A stretch of 64,000 nt of DNA from Cellulomonas timonensis (GTDB lineage: Bacteria > Actinomycetota > Actinomycetes > Actinomycetales > Cellulomonadaceae): contig NZ_FCOT01000013.1 in NCBI RefSeq assembly GCF_900046455.1, positions 806,001-870,000 of the forward strand, given 5' to 3'. Both the position numbers and the translations under genes were made by a program. Position 1 is the first letter of the stretch, and every line of letters begins with the position of its first letter. Shown here one piece after another: positions 53,807 through 62,989 of the stretch. Below the pieces are notes generated by a model that made no database searches, was not told where the DNA came from, and saw only the letters and a list, made by a program, of their open reading frames with translations.

Positions 53807-54378
53807 TGGCCCGCGCAGAGCTGCCGAAGTACACAGTCCCCGGTCTCACGCCCGAGCAGGGCTCGAAGGTGGCCGCGATCTTGCAGGAGCGGCTCAACTC
53901 GTTGAACGACTTGGCGCTGACGCTCAAGCACATCCACTGGAACGTGGTGGGGCCGCAGTTCATCGCCGTGCACGAGATGCTCGACCCGCAGGTGGACGCG
54001 GTGCGCGAGATGGTCGACGAGGCTGCCGAGCGGATCGCCACGCTCGGAGTCGCTCCGTACGGCACTCCCGGGTACATCGTGAAGCAGCGCACCTGGGATG
54101 ACTACGGGATCGGCCGCGCCGGCGCCATCGACCACCTGGGCGCCCTCGACGAGGTGTACGACGGGGTCATCGAGGCGCACCGCAAGGCGATGAAGGACAC
54201 CGAGGAGCTCGACGACGTCACCAACGACCTCATCATCGGGCAGCTGCGCCAGCTCGAGCTGTTCCAGTGGTTCGTGCGCGCCCACCTGGAGTCCGCCGGA
54301 GGGCGCCTGAGCACGCAGGGCGCCGAGACCGAGAAGCAGGCGGCGAGCAAGGCCGGGGCCGCCGCGAAGAAGGCCTGA
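53803..54378 (+). CDS. dps: Dps-family ferritin-like DNA-protection protein
   Basis: Dps forms a 12-subunit shell that oxidises and stores iron and protects DNA from peroxide. The 191-residue chain has the inter-subunit ferroxidase pattern HIHWNVVGPQFIAVHEMLDPQVDAVREMVDEAAER (His45, His57, Asp61, Asp72/Glu73). An Ala/Lys-rich tail may bind DNA. GAAGGAAGG lies upstream of the first ATG. It overlaps DUF4126 by 4 bp and ends before a strong terminator (54397-54449). Length is normal for the longer actinobacterial Dps. Confidence 0.94.
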   Translation: MMARAELPKYTVPGLTPEQGSKVAAILQERLNSLNDLALTLKHIHWNVVGPQFIAVHEMLDPQVDAVREMVDEAAERIATLGVAPYGTPGYIVKQRTWDDYGIGRAGAIDHLGALDEVYDGVIEAHRKAMKDTEELDDVTNDLIIGQLRQLELFQWFVRAHLESAGGRLSTQGAETEKQAASKAGAAAKKA

Positions 54379-54396
54379 CCTCGTACTGACGACGGA

Positions 54397-54449
54397 GGCC
54401 CGGCGCCTCAGGGGCACACCTCACGGGTGGCCGCCTGAGGCGCCGGGCC
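54397..54449. terminator. 16-bp stem terminator after dps
   Basis: Arms 54397-54412 (GGCCCGGCGCCTCAGG) and 54434-54449 pair perfectly around a 21-base loop, followed by TTCG. It lies between the dps gene and the convergent small gene and can serve both. Confidence 0.85.
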
Positions 54450-54511
54450 TTCGTCATGCCCCCGGCCGTCATGCCCTCGCCTCTCGAGGCGGGCGGCGCT
54501 GAGCCCGCGGG

Positions 54512-54721
54512 TCAGAGGCGCTCGGGGTCGTCCCAGTCGTCGTTGCTGGAGATCGCCTCGTCGTCGGGGAGCAGCTCCACCGCGTGCAGCGACCGCGGAG
54601 CCGCGGCGGCGTCCCCGCCGGAGCGGGCGTCCTCGGCCCGGACCTCGTCATCCGACAGGCGGCGCGCCGCGATCAGCTCGGCGGCGGGGTCGGACGTCAG
54701 GTCCCTCTGCTCACGCGTCAT
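54512..54721 (-). CDS. Small acidic hypothetical protein
   Basis: A 69-residue, strongly acidic protein (TREQRDLTSDPAAELIAARRLSDDEVRAEDARS ... LLPDDEAISSNDDWDDPERL). No domain is recognised. It is probably helical at the N-terminus and disordered at the end. It lies alone on the minus strand between the dps terminator and the GH74 promoter region. There is no clear Shine-Dalgarno sequence. Acidic proteins of this kind are common, unstudied genes in actinobacteria; I am only moderately sure it is real. Confidence 0.5.
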   Translation of the reverse strand: MTREQRDLTSDPAAELIAARRLSDDEVRAEDARSGGDAAAAPRSLHAVELLPDDEAISSNDDWDDPERL

Positions 54722-54785
54722 GCACCGGTTCTACCGCGTGCGCCGGGTGGTCGCATCCGGGCGGGCCACCGCGCGTGCGGCCCCA

Positions 54786-54826
54786 TGAAACGTTTTGCCC
54801 CCTGGTTCGACGTCGAAGCGCTTCGA
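54786..54826. promoter_or_regulatory. Two LacI-type operators upstream of the GH74 gene
   Basis: TGAAACGTTTTG (54786-54797) and the perfect palindrome TCGAAGCGCTTCGA (54813-54826), both centred on CG, lie 69-109 bp before the GH74 start. A TACGGT -10-like hexamer (54827-54832) abuts the second one, so a bound repressor would block RNA polymerase. Related to the site in front of the GH10 xylanase. Confidence 0.6.
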
Positions 54827-54894
54827 TACGGTCGGCTGCCGCTCAGCGAGACGACCCGCGGCGACCCCACCGTTCCCACAAAGGAGTGAAGCGG

Positions 54895-57639
54895 ATGCGC
54901 GTCCTACCAGTGATGGCTCCCCTGACCGCGATCGGGCTGCTCGCCGCGATCACCGTCGGGGTGAGCACCGCAGCCGTCTCGACAGCACCCGAGGCCGCTG
55001 CGGCGGAGACCGGGTACACCTGGAAGAACGTCGAGATCGTCGGCGGCGGGTTCGTGCCGGCCATCATCTTCAACCAGAAGGAGAAGAACCTCGTCTACGC
55101 CCGCACCGACATCGGCGGCGCGTACCGGCTCGACGCCGCGACCAACAGGTGGGCGCCGCTGCTCGACCACGTCGGCTGGGACGACTGGAGCCACAGCGGC
55201 GTGCTCAGCCTCGCCACCGATCCCGTGCAGACCAACCGCGTGTACGTGGCGGCTGGCACCTACACCAACAGCTGGGACCCGCAGAACGGCGCCATCCTGC
55301 GATCTGCGGACAAGGGCGCCACCTGGCAGAAGACCGTCCTGCCCTTCAAGGTCGGCGGCAACATGCCGGGCCGCGGCATGGGCGAGCGCCTGCAGATCGA
55401 CCCGAACAAGAACTCCGTCCTGTACTACGGCGCCGAGAGCGGCAACGGGCTGTGGCGCAGCACCGACTACGGCGTCACGTGGGCCAAGGTGACCAGCTTC
55501 CCCAACGCCGGCAACTACGTGCAGGACCCGAGCTACGACTACACCGCCGACAACCAGGGCGTCGTGTGGGTCACCTTCGACCCGACCAGCTCGACCGCGG
55601 GGCAGGCGACGAAGACGATCTACGTGGGCGTCGCGGACAAGGCGAACTCCGTCTACCGCTCCACCGACGCCGGTGTCACCTGGCAGCGCGTGGCAGGGCA
55701 GCCCACCGGGTTCCTGCCGCACAAGGGCGTGTTCGACGCGGTGGGCAAGCAGCTCTACATCGCGACCTCCGACACGGGCGGCCCCTACGACGGCGCCGCC
55801 GGGGAGATCTGGCGGCTCGACGCCGCCACGGGGGCCTGGACGAACATCACCCCCGACCGCGGCGGCGACTTCGCCTACGGCTTCAGCGGGCTGACCATCG
55901 ACCGGCAGGACCCGGACACCCTCATGGCCACCTCGCAGATGTCCTGGTGGCCCGACGCGCAGATCTTCCGCAGCACGGACCGTGGCGCCACCTGGACCCG
56001 GGCCTGGGACTTCACCAGCTACCCCGAGCGGAGCCTGCGCTACAACCTCGACATCACCGGCGCCCCGTGGCTGACCTTCGGCAAGGCGGCCAACCCGCCC
56101 GAGCCGAGCCCCAAGCTGGGCTGGATGATGGAGTCCCTCGAGATCGACCCGTTCAACTCCAACCGGGCGTTCTACGGCACCGGCGCCACCGTCTACGGCA
56201 CGGACAACCTCACCCAGTGGGATGCCGGCGGCAAGATCGACCTCAAGGTCCGCGCCCAGGGCATCGAGGAGACCGCGGTGCTCGACCTCGCGGCGCCCCC
56301 GGGATCGGTGCAGCTCGTCTCCGGGCTCGGTGACATCGGCGGGTTCGTGCACACGGACATCACCAAGGTCCCGTCCCAGATGTTCACGCAGCCGTACCAG
56401 GGCTCGGTGCGCGGGGTGGACTTCGCGGAGAAGTCGCCCGCGACGATGGTCCGCGTCGGCGAGGCCGTCGACGGCACCGTCGAGTCGCACATCGGCATCT
56501 CCACCAGCTCGGGCAGCTCGTGGTGGGCGGGCCAGCAGCCCGCTGGCGTGACCGGGGCCGGCACGGTGGCCATGTCCGCCGACGGATCGCGGATCGTCTG
56601 GAGCCCGGCAGGGGCCGGCGTGCACGTCTCCACGACCCTCGGCTCCTCCTGGACGGCGTCCACGGGCATCCCCGCAGGCGCCCAGGTGGAGGCCGACCGG
56701 GTCAACCCACTGAAGTTCTACGCGTTCGCCGCGGGGACCTTCTACGTCTCCACCAACGGCGGATCCTCCTTCACAGCGGCGGCCACCGGGCTTCCGGCCA
56801 CCGGCAACGTCCGCTTCGCCGCGGCGCCCGGCGCCGAGGGCGACGTGTGGCTGGCAGGCGGCGCCACCGGGTCGGCCTACGGCATGTGGCGGTCGACGAA
56901 CTCGGGGGCGTCGTTCACCAAGCTGGCGGCGGTCACCGAGGGCGACAGCATCGGCTTCGGCAAGGCGGCCCCCGGCAAGACGTACCCGACCGTCTACACC
57001 TCGTCCAAGGTGAACGGCGTCCGGGGAGTCTTCCGCTCGGAGGACGCGGGGGCGACGTGGATCCGCGTCAACGACAACCAGCACCAGTGGGCGTGGACGG
57101 GATCGACCATCACCGGCGACCCCGACGTGTACGGGCGGGTGTACGTCGGCACCAACGGGCGCGGCGTCATCGTGGGCGACGTGACCGGGACGGTCCCGAC
57201 GACCACGCCCACGGCGACTCCCACACCGACGCCCACGGTCACGGCGACGCCGACTGTCACCCCGACGCCCACCGTCACGCCGACGCCCACGACAAGCCCC
57301 ACGCCGACGTCGAACCCGGTCGGGACATGTGCGGTCAAGTACACGACCAACGACTGGAACACCGGCTTCACAGCCTCGGTGCGGATCACGAACACCAGCG
57401 CCCAACCGCTCACATCCTGGCGGCTCGGGTTCGCGTTCCCCGCCGGGCAGACGGTGACCAACGGGTGGTCGGCCGCCTTCAGCCAGACCGGCGCCAGCGT
57501 GACGGCGGCCAACGCCGCGTGGAACGGCACGCTCGCGGCGGGGGCCAGCACGGACATCGGCTTCAACGGCTCCCACACGGGCGTCAACACGCGGCCGAGC
57601 GCGTTCACGCTGAACGGCGCGGCCTGCGCGGTCTCCTGA
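54895..57639 (+). CDS. GH74 xyloglucanase with C-terminal CBM2
   Basis: Secreted xyloglucan-specific glucanase, 914 aa. A signal peptide ending near TAPEAAAA-ETGYTWK is followed by two seven-bladed propeller lobes. The catalytic acids are visible as Asp72 in ARTDIGGAYR and Asp480 in GLGDIGGFVHTD, the two Asp of the GH74 active site. A Pro/Thr linker (about 763-810) leads to an intact CBM2 starting at Cys812 (TCAVKYTTNDWNTGF) and ending ACAVS. Unlike the GH6 and GH10 genes here, the linker/CBM junction is in frame. AAGGAG lies eight bases before the ATG. LacI-type operators upstream suggest induction by plant oligosaccharides. Confidence 0.95.
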   Translation: MRVLPVMAPLTAIGLLAAITVGVSTAAVSTAPEAAAAETGYTWKNVEIVGGGFVPAIIFNQKEKNLVYARTDIGGAYRLDAATNRWAPLLDHVGWDDWSHSGVLSLATDPVQTNRVYVAAGTYTNSWDPQNGAILRSADKGATWQKTVLPFKVGGNMPGRGMGERLQIDPNKNSVLYYGAESGNGLWRSTDYGVTWAKVTSFPNAGNYVQDPSYDYTADNQGVVWVTFDPTSSTAGQATKTIYVGVADKANSVYRSTDAGVTWQRVAGQPTGFLPHKGVFDAVGKQLYIATSDTGGPYDGAAGEIWRLDAATGAWTNITPDRGGDFAYGFSGLTIDRQDPDTLMATSQMSWWPDAQIFRSTDRGATWTRAWDFTSYPERSLRYNLDITGAPWLTFGKAANPPEPSPKLGWMMESLEIDPFNSNRAFYGTGATVYGTDNLTQWDAGGKIDLKVRAQGIEETAVLDLAAPPGSVQLVSGLGDIGGFVHTDITKVPSQMFTQPYQGSVRGVDFAEKSPATMVRVGEAVDGTVESHIGISTSSGSSWWAGQQPAGVTGAGTVAMSADGSRIVWSPAGAGVHVSTTLGSSWTASTGIPAGAQVEADRVNPLKFYAFAAGTFYVSTNGGSSFTAAATGLPATGNVRFAAAPGAEGDVWLAGGATGSAYGMWRSTNSGASFTKLAAVTEGDSIGFGKAAPGKTYPTVYTSSKVNGVRGVFRSEDAGATWIRVNDNQHQWAWTGSTITGDPDVYGRVYVGTNGRGVIVGDVTGTVPTTTPTATPTPTPTVTATPTVTPTPTVTPTPTTSPTPTSNPVGTCAVKYTTNDWNTGFTASVRITNTSAQPLTSWRLGFAFPAGQTVTNGWSAAFSQTGASVTAANAAWNGTLAAGASTDIGFNGSHTGVNTRPSAFTLNGAACAVS

Positions 57640-57656
57640 CCTGCGACGAGGCGCAC

Positions 57657-57688
57657 GCGGCCCGCTCGTCTCACGACGGGCGGGCCGC
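57657..57688 (+). terminator. Hairpin terminator after the GH74 gene
   Basis: Arms 57657-57670 and 57675-57688 pair with a single G-U around a TCAC tetraloop (GCGGCCCGCTCGTC side). It lies 18 bases past the GH74 stop. Confidence 0.75.
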
Positions 57689-57773
57689 ACTCGCGTCCCG
57701 TGCGCCGCCGTGCGCCCATGCCGGGCCGGGGCGCTGTCTCGGCCGGCCCGAGGCGGGGTGGCACAGTGGTCGG

Positions 57774-58739
57774 GTGACGAATCTCGAGACGCGGCCCCAG
57801 GAGGCCGAGCTCCACCCCGAGCCGCACGGTGGCGACTCAGCCACGCGCGGCCTGCTCCTGGAACCGCGGGACGTGCCGCTCGGCGGGCTGCGTGCGATGC
57901 ACGTGCGCCGGACCCTCCCGCAGCGCGGCCTGCCGATGGTCGGCGCCTGGTGCTTCCTCGACGAGTTCGGGCCCGCCGACGTGGACATGCGCGTCCTGCC
58001 CCACCCGCACACCGGGCTGCAGACCGTCACGTGGCCCCTCGTCGGGGAGATCCACCACCGTGACAGCGTCGGGAGCGATGTGGTGGTGCGGCCCGGCCAG
58101 CCCAACCTGATGACCGCGGGCCGCGGGGTCGCGCACTCCGAGATGTCGCTCGGCGACGGGCCACTGCTGCACGGCGTCCAGCTCTGGGTGGCACTGCCCG
58201 CCGGCGCCGCGGACATCGACCCCCGGTTCGAGCAGCACACCGACCTGCCGGTGATGGAGCGCGACGGCCTGCGCGCGACGGTGCTGGTCGGCGAGCTCGA
58301 GGGCGCGCGCTCGGCGGCGCAGGCGCACAGCCCGCTGCTCGGCGCCGAGCTGGCCCTCGAGGCGGGGACATCCACCACGCTGCCGTTGCGGCCCGAGTTC
58401 GAGCATGCGCTGCTCGTGCTCGACGGCGCCATCGAGGTGGGCGGGACGCCGCAGCAGCCGGGCCCGCTCCGCTACCTGGCGCCCGGGCCCGATCGGCTCT
58501 CGCTGCGCAGCGCCCACGGCGCCAGGGCGCTGCTCATCGGCGGCGAGCCCTTCGCCGAGGACCTCGTGATGTGGTGGAACTTCCTGGGCCGCAGCCACGC
58601 CGACATCCTGCAGGCGAGGGACGACTGGGAGCACCACCGCGAGGACAGGTTCGGCGTGGTGGCCGGCCACGGCGACGCCCGCATCCCGGCGCCCGAGCTG
58701 CCCAACGTCCGCCTCACACCGCGCCGCCGCCGCTCCTGA
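57774..58739 (+). CDS. Pirin-family protein
   Basis: A 321-residue bicupin of the pirin family; bacterial members include quercetin dioxygenases and metabolic regulators, and the role here is unknown. The metal-binding pattern is HPHTGLQTVTWPLVGEIHHRDSVGS, followed by VRPGQPNLMTAGRGVAHSEM and LHGVQLWVALP. The second cupin ends with LIGGEPFAEDLVMWWNFLGRS. The GTG at 57774 begins the protein; the frame is open far upstream only because it shadows the GH74 gene. Confidence 0.93.
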   Translation: MTNLETRPQEAELHPEPHGGDSATRGLLLEPRDVPLGGLRAMHVRRTLPQRGLPMVGAWCFLDEFGPADVDMRVLPHPHTGLQTVTWPLVGEIHHRDSVGSDVVVRPGQPNLMTAGRGVAHSEMSLGDGPLLHGVQLWVALPAGAADIDPRFEQHTDLPVMERDGLRATVLVGELEGARSAAQAHSPLLGAELALEAGTSTTLPLRPEFEHALLVLDGAIEVGGTPQQPGPLRYLAPGPDRLSLRSAHGARALLIGGEPFAEDLVMWWNFLGRSHADILQARDDWEHHREDRFGVVAGHGDARIPAPELPNVRLTPRRRRS

Positions 58740-58755
58740 ACCCCGCCGCTCGCGC

Positions 58756-59832
58756 TCAGCGGCGGTGCAGCCCGACTTCCGTCGCCTTCACCGACAGCCA
58801 CACCTCAGTGCCCTCGCCCAAGCCCAGCTCGGCCACCGCGGCGGGGGCGAGGGCGGCCACGAGCTCCGGGCGGCCGGCCGTGCGCACCCGGATCACCGCC
58901 TGACCGGGCTCGAGCGCGACCACGTGGGTGCGCCACACGTTGCGAGGGCTGCCCCCGGCGGGCGGGCGGGTGTGCACGGCCACAGCCGATGGCGCGAAGA
59001 CGGCGGCGGCCTGGCCACCCGGCTCGAGGGCCTCACGTCCGACGACGTGCCGCCCGTCCGGGGCCCGCACCCCGCCGTCCCGCGCCTCGCCGACCACGAG
59101 GTTCACTCCGGCCATCGTCGCGGTGAACGGGTCGCGGGGCGCCGCGAGGACCTGCGCGGTGGGCCCCTCATCGACCACGGCTCCCCCGTCGAGCACGAGC
59201 ACGCGGTCCGCGAGGACCACCGCGTCGAGCACATCGTGGGTGACCAGGACGGTGGTGGTGCCGGTGCGGGCGACCTGCTCGCGCAGGAGCTGGCGCAGTT
59301 GCGGGGCCACGCCGACGTCGAGGGCGGCCAGTGGCTCGTCGAGCAGCAGCACCTGGGGCTCGGCGGCCAGGGCCCGCGCCAGGGCGACGCGCTGGCGCTG
59401 CCCGCCGGACAGCTCGGCGGGCCGGCGCGCCGCGAGGTCGGCGAGGCCCACCGCCTCGAGCCACCCTGCGGCGTGGCGGGGCGCATCGCCCCGGCGCATG
59501 CCCACGGAGCGCGGGCCGAAGGCGACGTTCTCCAAGGCCGTGAGGTGCGGGAAGACGAGCCCATCCTGGCCCAGGAGCCCCACGGCCCGATGCTCGGGCG
59601 CCACGAGCCGGGGCTTACCCCGCACTGGAACGTCAGTCAGCAGGCGATCGCCCACCCGCACGAACCCCGAGCTGGGACGCAGCAAGCCCGCGAGAACTGC
59701 GAGGAGGGTCGACTTCCCGGCGCCGTTGGGGCCGAGCACAGCGAGCACCTCGCCCTGCGCGGCGGCGAAGCCCAGGTCCAGCTCGAACCCGTCGCGCCGC
59801 ACGGCGAAGCGCGCCTCCAGGAAGTCGCTCAT
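58756..59832 (-). CDS. modC: Molybdate ABC transporter ATP-binding protein
   Basis: ATPase of a molybdate/tungstate importer, 358 aa. Walker A is GPNGAGKSTLL, the signature ELSGGQRQRVALARAL, Walker B VLLLDEPLAALD and the H-loop VLVTHDV. The C-terminal region (from about residue 230) is a Mop/TOBE-type oxyanion-binding domain with VFAPSAVAVH and GTEVWLSVKATEVGLHRR. The ATG overlaps the modB stop. Order modA-modB-modC on the minus strand is standard. Confidence 0.93.
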   Translation of the reverse strand: MSDFLEARFAVRRDGFELDLGFAAAQGEVLAVLGPNGAGKSTLLAVLAGLLRPSSGFVRVGDRLLTDVPVRGKPRLVAPEHRAVGLLGQDGLVFPHLTALENVAFGPRSVGMRRGDAPRHAAGWLEAVGLADLAARRPAELSGGQRQRVALARALAAEPQVLLLDEPLAALDVGVAPQLRQLLREQVARTGTTTVLVTHDVLDAVVLADRVLVLDGGAVVDEGPTAQVLAAPRDPFTATMAGVNLVVGEARDGGVRAPDGRHVVGREALEPGGQAAAVFAPSAVAVHTRPPAGGSPRNVWRTHVVALEPGQAVIRVRTAGRPELVAALAPAAVAELGLGEGTEVWLSVKATEVGLHRR

Positions 59833-60695
59833 CCGCGACCACCCGGCCTCCAGGCGCGTGAGAGCACGAGGATCACCACGGCCACCGCGACCAGCAGCAG
59901 TGACAGGGCCACCGCGGAGTCCTGGGTGACGCCCGCGCCGTTGAACGCGGTGTAGATCGCCAGCGGCATGGTCCGTGTCACCCCTGCGCTGTTGCCCGCG
60001 AAGAGCGCCGTGGCGCCGAACTCCCCGAGCGCCCGCGCGAAGCACAGCACAGTGCCGCTGACGAGGCCGGGGCCCACCAGCGGGAGCGTGATACGCCGCA
60101 GCACAGTCCACCGCCCGGCGCCCAGGGTCGCGGCGACGACCTCGTACCGGTCGCCCGCGCTGCGCAGGGCCCCCTCGACGGCGATCACCAGGAACGGCAG
60201 CGCGACGAATGCCTGGGCGATCACCACGGCGGACGTGGTGAAGGGGATGCGGAGGCCGAACAGCAGGTCGAGCTGCTCCCCCACCAGCCCGCGCCTGCCG
60301 AGCAGGTAGAGGAGCGCGATGCCGCCCACGGTGGGCGGCAGCACGAGCGGCAGCGTCACGAGCGCGCGGACCACGTCGGCGACCCGCGAGGACGTCCGCG
60401 CGAGCACCACCGCCAGCGGCACCCCCAGCAGCAGGCACAGCAACGTGGCCGCGAGGGCGGTGCGCAACGACAGCCCCAGGGCGGACAGCGCCTCGGGCGA
60501 GGTGATGGCCGCGGGGACACCCGGCCAGTCGGCCCGGACGAGCAGCGCGAGCACCGGCAGCGTCAGCAGGCCGAGGCCGATGACGGCGAAGACGTACAGC
60601 AGGCGCGGCACGCCGACGGCGACCGGCCGCGGCGCTGCGGTGGTGCGCGGAGCGGCGGCTGCGTCGATCGTGGCGCGGCGCTCCGTGAGGGTCAT
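59829..60695 (-). CDS. modB: Molybdate ABC transporter permease
   Basis: Membrane channel of the molybdate importer, 288 aa, with five to six hydrophobic helices. Family markers are LPLVLPPTVGGIALLYLLGRRGLVG and the cytoplasmic EAA-type loop AATLGAGRWTVLRRITLPLVGPGL, which docks to ModC. FARALGEFGATALFAGN is also a strong ModB signature. The ATG overlaps the modA stop by 4 bp, and its stop overlaps modC, giving a tight operon. Confidence 0.95.
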   Translation of the reverse strand: MTLTERRATIDAAAAPRTTAAPRPVAVGVPRLLYVFAVIGLGLLTLPVLALLVRADWPGVPAAITSPEALSALGLSLRTALAATLLCLLLGVPLAVVLARTSSRVADVVRALVTLPLVLPPTVGGIALLYLLGRRGLVGEQLDLLFGLRIPFTTSAVVIAQAFVALPFLVIAVEGALRSAGDRYEVVAATLGAGRWTVLRRITLPLVGPGLVSGTVLCFARALGEFGATALFAGNSAGVTRTMPLAIYTAFNGAGVTQDSAVALSLLLVAVAVVILVLSRAWRPGGRG

Positions 60696-61555
60696 GCCGG
60701 GCCGAACCCGTATGCCGCCAGGACCTTCTGGCCGGTCGGGGACAGGACGAAGTCGACGAAGGCCTGCGCGGCCGGGCTCGACGTGCCGTCGAGGGCGCCG
60801 ATGACGTAGCTGTTGACCGCGGCCGCCGACTCGGCGAACGTGACGCCGTCCACCCCGCCGTCCGAGACTTGCACGTCGGTGGCGTAGACGAGCCCGGCGT
60901 CGGCCTCGCCCAGTGTGACCTTCTTCAGCACGGCGGTGACGTTCTGCTCCTCGCTCACCGGCGTCACGCTCACCCCGGCGGCGGTGAGGGCCTTGCCGGA
61001 CGCGGCGCCGCAGGGGACCTCGGGAGCGCACAGCACCACCTGCAGCGCGGGGTCGGCGAGGTCGGCGAGGGACGTGATCCCCGCCGGGTTGCCCGGCTCC
61101 ACGGCGATCTGCAGCACGTTCGTCGCGAAGACCTGCGGCGTGCCGCGCATGAGCCCCGCGTCGACGGCCTTGGTCATGTTCGCCTGGTCCGCGGAGGCGA
61201 AGACCTCGGCCTCGGCGCCCTCGGCGAGCTGGGTGACCAGCGTGGACGAGCCGTCGTAGGTGACGACGGGCGCGTCGACGTCCGGGTTCTCCGCGACGAA
61301 CAGCTCCACCAGCTCGTCGAAGGTGGCCGCCAGCGAGGCCGCCGCCATGATGCGCAGCTCGCCGGTGGCGCCTGTCGCCTCCTGGGTGGCCTCGGAGGTC
61401 GGCTCAGGGGCGACGTCGGCCGGCGCGGCCGGCTGGCCCGCGCAGCCGGCCAGGGCCAGGGCCAGGGCTCCGATCACGACGACTCCGCGCCCGCGCTGTC
61501 GCGTCCGGCCTGGGAGGGCGGTGGCGCGGACAGTGCTGGGAGTCGTCTTTCGCAT
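60692..61555 (-). CDS. modA: Molybdate-binding lipoprotein
   Basis: Extracytoplasmic solute receptor of the molybdate importer, 287 aa. The signal peptide ends in the lipobox LALAGC, so the mature protein is anchored by a diacylglyceryl cysteine. The binding domain has LRIMAAASLAATFDELVELFVAENPD, TYDGSSTLVTQLAEGAEAEVFASAD, and LVYATDVQ near the end, all typical of ModA. A Pro/Thr/Glu linker follows the lipid anchor. First gene of modABC; no molybdate-responsive ModE site was identified upstream. Confidence 0.95.
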   Translation of the reverse strand: MRKTTPSTVRATALPGRTRQRGRGVVVIGALALALAGCAGQPAAPADVAPEPTSEATQEATGATGELRIMAAASLAATFDELVELFVAENPDVDAPVVTYDGSSTLVTQLAEGAEAEVFASADQANMTKAVDAGLMRGTPQVFATNVLQIAVEPGNPAGITSLADLADPALQVVLCAPEVPCGAASGKALTAAGVSVTPVSEEQNVTAVLKKVTLGEADAGLVYATDVQVSDGGVDGVTFAESAAAVNSYVIGALDGTSSPAAQAFVDFVLSPTGQKVLAAYGFGPA

Positions 61556-61670
61556 GGATCGGACGCTAGCAGCCGCCCCCGGGGCGAGCGCGGGACGATG
61601 AGCCCACCGAAGGCGTCCGCGCAGGTGGCACTGCGCCCGCCGCGCCCGGTCGGACGGCGCCAGGCCCGGG

Positions 61671-62819
61671 TCAGCGCGCCGGGCGTGCGGGCTCGGCGCC
61701 CGACGGCGAGCGGCGCCCCGCGGCGTCCAGCGCCCGCGTGTAGTGCGCGAGCACCGCCTGGCCGACGACCTCGACGTCGAACTGCTCGGCCGCCGCCGCC
61801 TGGCGCTCGCTCGCCATGCGGCGCAGCGCGGGGTCGGCCAGGTGCGCGGCCAGGGCCGCGGCGAACGCCGGGGCGTCCCGCGGGTCGACGAGCTGGTCCG
61901 TCAGCCCGGACATCACCGAGCGGTACCCGGGGTTGTCCCCCGCGAGCACGACGCCGCGGCTGGCCGCGAGGGCCTCCACGACGCTGATGCCGAAGCTCTC
62001 GCCACCCAGCGAGGGCAGCGCGACGATGTCGGCGGAGGCCAGCAGCGCCGCCTTGTCCTCCTCTGCGACGAATCCGGGGAACGCGACGACGTCGCCGAGC
62101 CCGAGCTCCACCGCGGAGCGCATCAGCCGCTCGCGCTGCGGACCCGTGCCCGCGAGGACCACCTCGAGGCCCGAGGGCAGCGCGCCCTGGCCCGCGAGCA
62201 GCCCGAGCGCGTCGAGGAGGGCGCCGGCGCCCTTGCGCTCGACAAGCCTGCCGAGGAAGACCACGCGCGGCCCGTCGCTCGGGCTGTGGGCGGCGAGGGC
62301 GGCCCGCCGGGCGGCGCGGAACGGCTCCAGGGCCACCGGGTTCGGCACGACCTGGCCGGCGACGCCGAACGCGCCGCGCATGAACTCCTCGGCTGCGCTC
62401 GAGACGGCGAGCACCGCGTCGAGGCGGCGCATCTGCCGGCGCTGGACGAGGCCCAGCACGTGGGTCGCGGCGCGCGCGGCGAACGTCAACGGCAGGATGT
62501 GGAACGTCACGACCACGGCGCTGCGCGCCGGCGCCCGGCGGATCACCCGCCCCGCGAGGAGCGGGCTGTACGGCATCTGCACGTGCACCACGTCGAGGTC
62601 CAGCGCGAGGGCGGCGTCGACTGCCCGCGCGGACGCCCACCCGGGGGTGCTCAGCCGGTTGCCGTTGAAGCGGACGCTCACGTTCCGCGCCAGGTTGTGC
62701 ACCTGGGCGAGGTCGGGGCGAGTCGTCGTGGACGTCAGGTAGTGGACGTCATGCCCCTGCGCGGCGAGCCAGCGGCCGAGGGTCAGGACGTTCTGCTGCA
62801 CCCCGTCGGGCCGGTCCAA
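61671..62819 (-). CDS. GT4-family glycosyltransferase, start codon uncertain
   Basis: A GT-B glycosyltransferase of family 4, 382 aa from the only canonical start (TTG, 62819). DLDVVHVQMPYSPLLAG, VVFLGRLVERKGAGALLDAL, VVLAGTGPQRERL and LPSLGGESFGISVVEALAASRGVVLAGDNPG give the donor-site E-x7-E region. The first beta-strand of the Rossmann fold, LRVGLVIDDS, is encoded in frame just upstream of the TTG, but no ATG, GTG or TTG lies before the TAG at 62903. An ATC codon at 62891, six bases after a TAGCAT hexamer, is where a start would be expected. The acceptor is unknown; PI-mannosyltransferases are similar. Confidence 0.82.
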   Translation of the reverse strand: MDRPDGVQQNVLTLGRWLAAQGHDVHYLTSTTTRPDLAQVHNLARNVSVRFNGNRLSTPGWASARAVDAALALDLDVVHVQMPYSPLLAGRVIRRAPARSAVVVTFHILPLTFAARAATHVLGLVQRRQMRRLDAVLAVSSAAEEFMRGAFGVAGQVVPNPVALEPFRAARRAALAAHSPSDGPRVVFLGRLVERKGAGALLDALGLLAGQGALPSGLEVVLAGTGPQRERLMRSAVELGLGDVVAFPGFVAEEDKAALLASADIVALPSLGGESFGISVVEALAASRGVVLAGDNPGYRSVMSGLTDQLVDPRDAPAFAAALAAHLADPALRRMASERQAAAAEQFDVEVVGQAVLAHYTRALDAAGRRSPSGAEPARPAR

Positions 62820-62989
62820 GGAGTCGTCGATGACCAGGCCGACGCGCAGCGGGCGCGGCAGCGGGACGGGGAGCGAGGGCGAATCGGCGATGCGCTGATG
62901 CTAGCAACAGGGCCGCGACGGGCAGATCCGCGCGGGCGAACACCCACGTCATCCTGCGCATCGGATCGTGCGCTGGCACTCTTGGGCGC

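Noticed and set aside
57196-57320. GC-rich tandem repeats as a mobile-element footprint
   Set aside because: They encode the Pro/Thr linker of the GH74 enzyme, in frame and typical for secreted cellulases.
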